Origin: DATJFH01 sp035495815
Lineage (GTDB): Bacteria > Acidobacteriota > Terriglobia > Bryobacterales > Bryobacteraceae
Direction of reading: 5' to 3'
NCBI GenBank assembly: GCA_035495815.1
Contig: DATJFH010000164.1
Span: 1 to 17,322, forward strand
DNA: 17,322 bases
Each line of letters starts with the position of its first letter. The first letter of the stretch is position 1. Below, piece after piece: positions 15,799-17,322 of this stretch. Made by a program: the position numbers and the translations under genes. The notes under the pieces are model-generated. The model did no database searches and had not been told where the DNA came from. It saw only the letters and a program-made list of their open reading frames with translations.

Positions 15799-16709
15799 AG
15801 CGCCGCGAATTTCTCTCTCTACTGCCGGCGGCTGCCGCGGGAGCGGCCTTCTTGCGGGACTCGGTGCTGGCGCATGAACACGTCATGGTGGATTTCATCG
15901 GGGCGGACAGGATCGCGCCGGGCCGCTACGACCCGGAGGAAGTTTTCCGCCTGGCCCGTCCGAAACTGGAGAGCGTGAAGGCGCTGGGCTGCGTCCGGTT
16001 TCAGGAGTGCACTCCGAATTACATCGGCCGCGACCCAAGGCTGATGCGCCGGTTGTCCGACGCGGTGGGCATCGAGATCTGGACGAATACGGGCCTTTAC
16101 GCGGCGGCCAGCCACAAGTTTCTGCCGCCGTTCGCCCGCGAGGAGAGCGCGGAAAAGCTGGCCCGCCGATGGGTGGACGAATACCGGCGAGGCATCGACG
16201 GGGTGAAGCCGCGCTTCATCAAGATCGGTGTGAACAAGGGACCGCTGCACGAGCTGGACAGAAAGATCGTGCGCGCGGCGGCTCTGGCGTCGCGGGAGAC
16301 AGGACTTACGGTGGCCTCTCACACCGGCGACGGGCGGGCTGCGATGGAGGAGCTGGAGATTTTCGGAAGCCTGGGCGGGCAGCCCGGAAAGTTCGTGTGG
16401 GTCCACGCGCAGAACGAAAAAGACCACAGCTTCCACAAGCGGTTCGCGGCCGCGGGCGGTTGGGTGGAGTTCGACGGCATCCGGCCGGAATCGCTTGACC
16501 GGCACGAAGAGTGCGTCCGCTTCATGTCCACCGCCGGACTGCTCGGCCGCACCATGATCTCGCAGGATGCCGGTTGGTTTCACGTGGGCGAGCCGGGCGG
16601 TGGAGATTACCGCGGGTACGAGCTGATCTACACCGGGTTTCTGCCGCGGTTCGAAGCGACGGTTCAGCGGCAATTGATGGTGAGCAACCCGCGCCTGGCG
16701 TTCGGCTGA
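15795..16709 (+). CDS. Tat-exported phosphotriesterase-like metallohydrolase (amidohydrolase superfamily)
   Basis: This 304-residue protein resembles the phosphotriesterase/PHP family, binuclear-metal TIM-barrel hydrolases that act on phosphotriesters, lactones or related esters. The metal ligands are all recognisable: H27-x-H29 (AHEHVMVD), K143 (FIKIGVNKG, the lysine carboxylated in the family), H176 (ASHTGDG), H204 (WVHAQNE) and D258 (SQDAGW). The N-terminus MKRREFLSLLPAAAAGAAFL is a twin-arginine signal, which suits a protein exported folded with its metals. If cut after SVLA, the HEH motif would sit at the very N-terminus of the mature enzyme, whereas usual members have additional sequence before it. 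ATG at 15795 overlaps the stop of the TonB_C gene and has GGAG 8 nt upstream. Natural substrate unknown; a lactonase or an esterase role is as likely as phosphotriester hydrolysis. Confidence 0.9.
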   Translation: MKRREFLSLLPAAAAGAAFLRDSVLAHEHVMVDFIGADRIAPGRYDPEEVFRLARPKLESVKALGCVRFQECTPNYIGRDPRLMRRLSDAVGIEIWTNTGLYAAASHKFLPPFAREESAEKLARRWVDEYRRGIDGVKPRFIKIGVNKGPLHELDRKIVRAAALASRETGLTVASHTGDGRAAMEELEIFGSLGGQPGKFVWVHAQNEKDHSFHKRFAAAGGWVEFDGIRPESLDRHEECVRFMSTAGLLGRTMISQDAGWFHVGEPGGGDYRGYELIYTGFLPRFEATVQRQLMVSNPRLAFG

Positions 16710-16770
16710 CGCGACGGGGCGGGCCTTGCAAGAAGCGCATGGCAGTGCGGGATTCGAGCAACCGACGGCA

Positions 16771-16793
16771 GCCGGAAAGCGTCCGGCGCTTTT
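16771..16793 (+). terminator. Probable intrinsic terminator after the phosphotriesterase-like gene
   Basis: GCCGGA (16771-16776) pairs with TCCGGC (16782-16787) around a 5-nt loop and is followed by GC and TTTT (16790-16793). An alternative overlapping stem, AAAGCG (16776-16781) with CGCTTT (16787-16792), is also perfect. It lies 62 nt after the stop at 16709 and before the next gene's leader, where transcription from 15337 should end. The T-run is short. Confidence 0.5.
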
Positions 16794-16850
16794 AGGGTAA
16801 ACTGCCGCATGAGCAGTAGCGGGCTTACGGCCGCGCGAAAAAGGAGACCG

Positions 16851-17322
16851 ATGAAACGATTCGCAGGATTCTGCCTGGCGCTGCCGCTGCTGCAGGTGTT
16901 TGCGCAGCAGCCGCAGCCCAAGCCGGCGCCGCCCAGCGCCGAAGAGAAGCGGCAGATTCAATCGAAGACGGACGAGCTGGCCGCGGTGGTTCGGAAGCTG
17001 AGAGCGCGCCACCTGAACGAAGATCTTCTGGCCGACCTGGAGGTGTACGAGAAAGCCGGCCGCATGGCGCTCGAATTCCCGGACGAGTTCCTGGCCCCGA
17101 GCGACACCGAGCACACGCTGGCGATTCTGCAGACGGGTCTCGAGCGGGGGCGGCAGCTCGAGAGCGGCCAATCGCCGTGGACGTCCGGGAAGGGCCGCCG
17201 GGCGCTGGGCATGTACTCGGCGCTCGACGGATCGGTTCAGCCGTACGGCGTCACCCTGCCCGATTCCTATGACGGCGCGACCCCTGCCCGCCTCTACGTT
17301 TGGATGCACGGCCGCGCGGCCA
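16851..17322 (+). CDS. Secreted alpha/beta-hydrolase (esterase/peptidase S9-like), N-terminal part
   Basis: The frame is open from ATG 16851 to the right edge (157 codons plus 1 nt), so the catalytic domain is cut off. A signal peptide (MKRFAGFCLALPLLQVFA|Q) is followed by a Pro-rich stretch (PQPKPAPP, 21-28). A helical region follows (about 30-105), then SALDGSVQPYGVTLPDSYDG (123-142) and LYVWMHGR (148-155). DGSxQPYxxxxPxxY followed by a hydrophobic strand and HGR is the entry to an alpha/beta-hydrolase fold, with the HG of the oxyanion region. The Ser-Asp-His triad is outside the window, so activity cannot be confirmed. AAGGAG at 16841-16846 lies 4 nt before this ATG. An in-frame ATG at 16809 would add 14 basic residues before the signal peptide and lacks a ribosome site, so I reject it. 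A possible -10 (TAAACT, 16797-16802) lies between the terminator and the gene. Confidence 0.82.
   Translation, partial: MKRFAGFCLALPLLQVFAQQPQPKPAPPSAEEKRQIQSKTDELAAVVRKLRARHLNEDLLADLEVYEKAGRMALEFPDEFLAPSDTEHTLAILQTGLERGRQLESGQSPWTSGKGRRALGMYSALDGSVQPYGVTLPDSYDGATPARLYVWMHGRAA

Noticed and set aside
15819..17309. Minus-strand open frame of 496 codons across the phosphotriesterase-like gene and the alpha/beta-hydrolase
   Set aside because: It runs antisense through two well-supported genes and an intergenic terminator, and has no recognisable motif.
1..17322. Search for CRISPR arrays, tRNA genes, insertion sequences and phage or plasmid genes
   Set aside because: I saw no regular repeat-spacer pattern, tRNA-like cloverleaf, transposase or integrase motif, or terminal inverted repeats.

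Overview
The window looks like a piece of an Acidobacteriota chromosome, most likely the Bryobacterales/Solibacter group. This is inferred from high GC, two very large Oar-like TonB-dependent receptors with a carboxypeptidase-regulatory N-terminal domain and a PLNGRN plug motif, Tat-exported enzymes, and short secreted TonB_C-domain proteins, a combination typical of that phylum. There are no rRNA or tRNA genes, no CRISPR array and no recognisable insertion sequence.

Region 1 (1-6149, all minus strand). Reading in the direction of transcription there is an Oar-like receptor (6149-2757), then after 5 nt a Tat-exported sulfatase (2751-1240), then the decayed tail of a second, different sulfatase (about 1223-890), then a DUF1697 protein (867-316) and the first 78 codons of a class III (CaiB/BaiF) CoA-transferase that runs off the left edge.

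Region 2 (6308-10447). An error-prone DNA polymerase gene, dnaE2 (minus strand), stands alone with a good sigma70-type promoter whose -10 is bracketed by a 7-bp inverted repeat. Divergent from it is a secreted protein of unknown function carrying two tandem copies of a roughly 70-residue, two-cysteine repeat.

Region 3 (10450-15254, minus strand). A second Oar-like receptor is followed, again after exactly 5 nt, by a secreted DUF5060/DUF4038-type glycoside hydrolase with a C-terminal putative collagen-binding-type domain. This repeats the receptor-then-enzyme layout of region 1.

Region 4 (15337-17322, plus strand). Divergent from the second receptor is a small secreted TonB_C-domain protein whose stop overlaps (ATGA) the start of a Tat-exported phosphotriesterase-like metallohydrolase. 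A probable intrinsic terminator follows, then the N-terminal part of a secreted alpha/beta-hydrolase that runs off the right edge.

Taken together, the window is dominated by exported hydrolases paired with outer-membrane receptors, which suggests scavenging of complex, possibly sulfated, glycans or organic esters. The substrate cannot be read from sequence. No wholly new system is evident. The least explained items are the two-repeat secreted protein, the anchorless TonB_C/phosphotriesterase-like couple, the repeated receptor-enzyme architecture and the dyad over the dnaE2 promoter.
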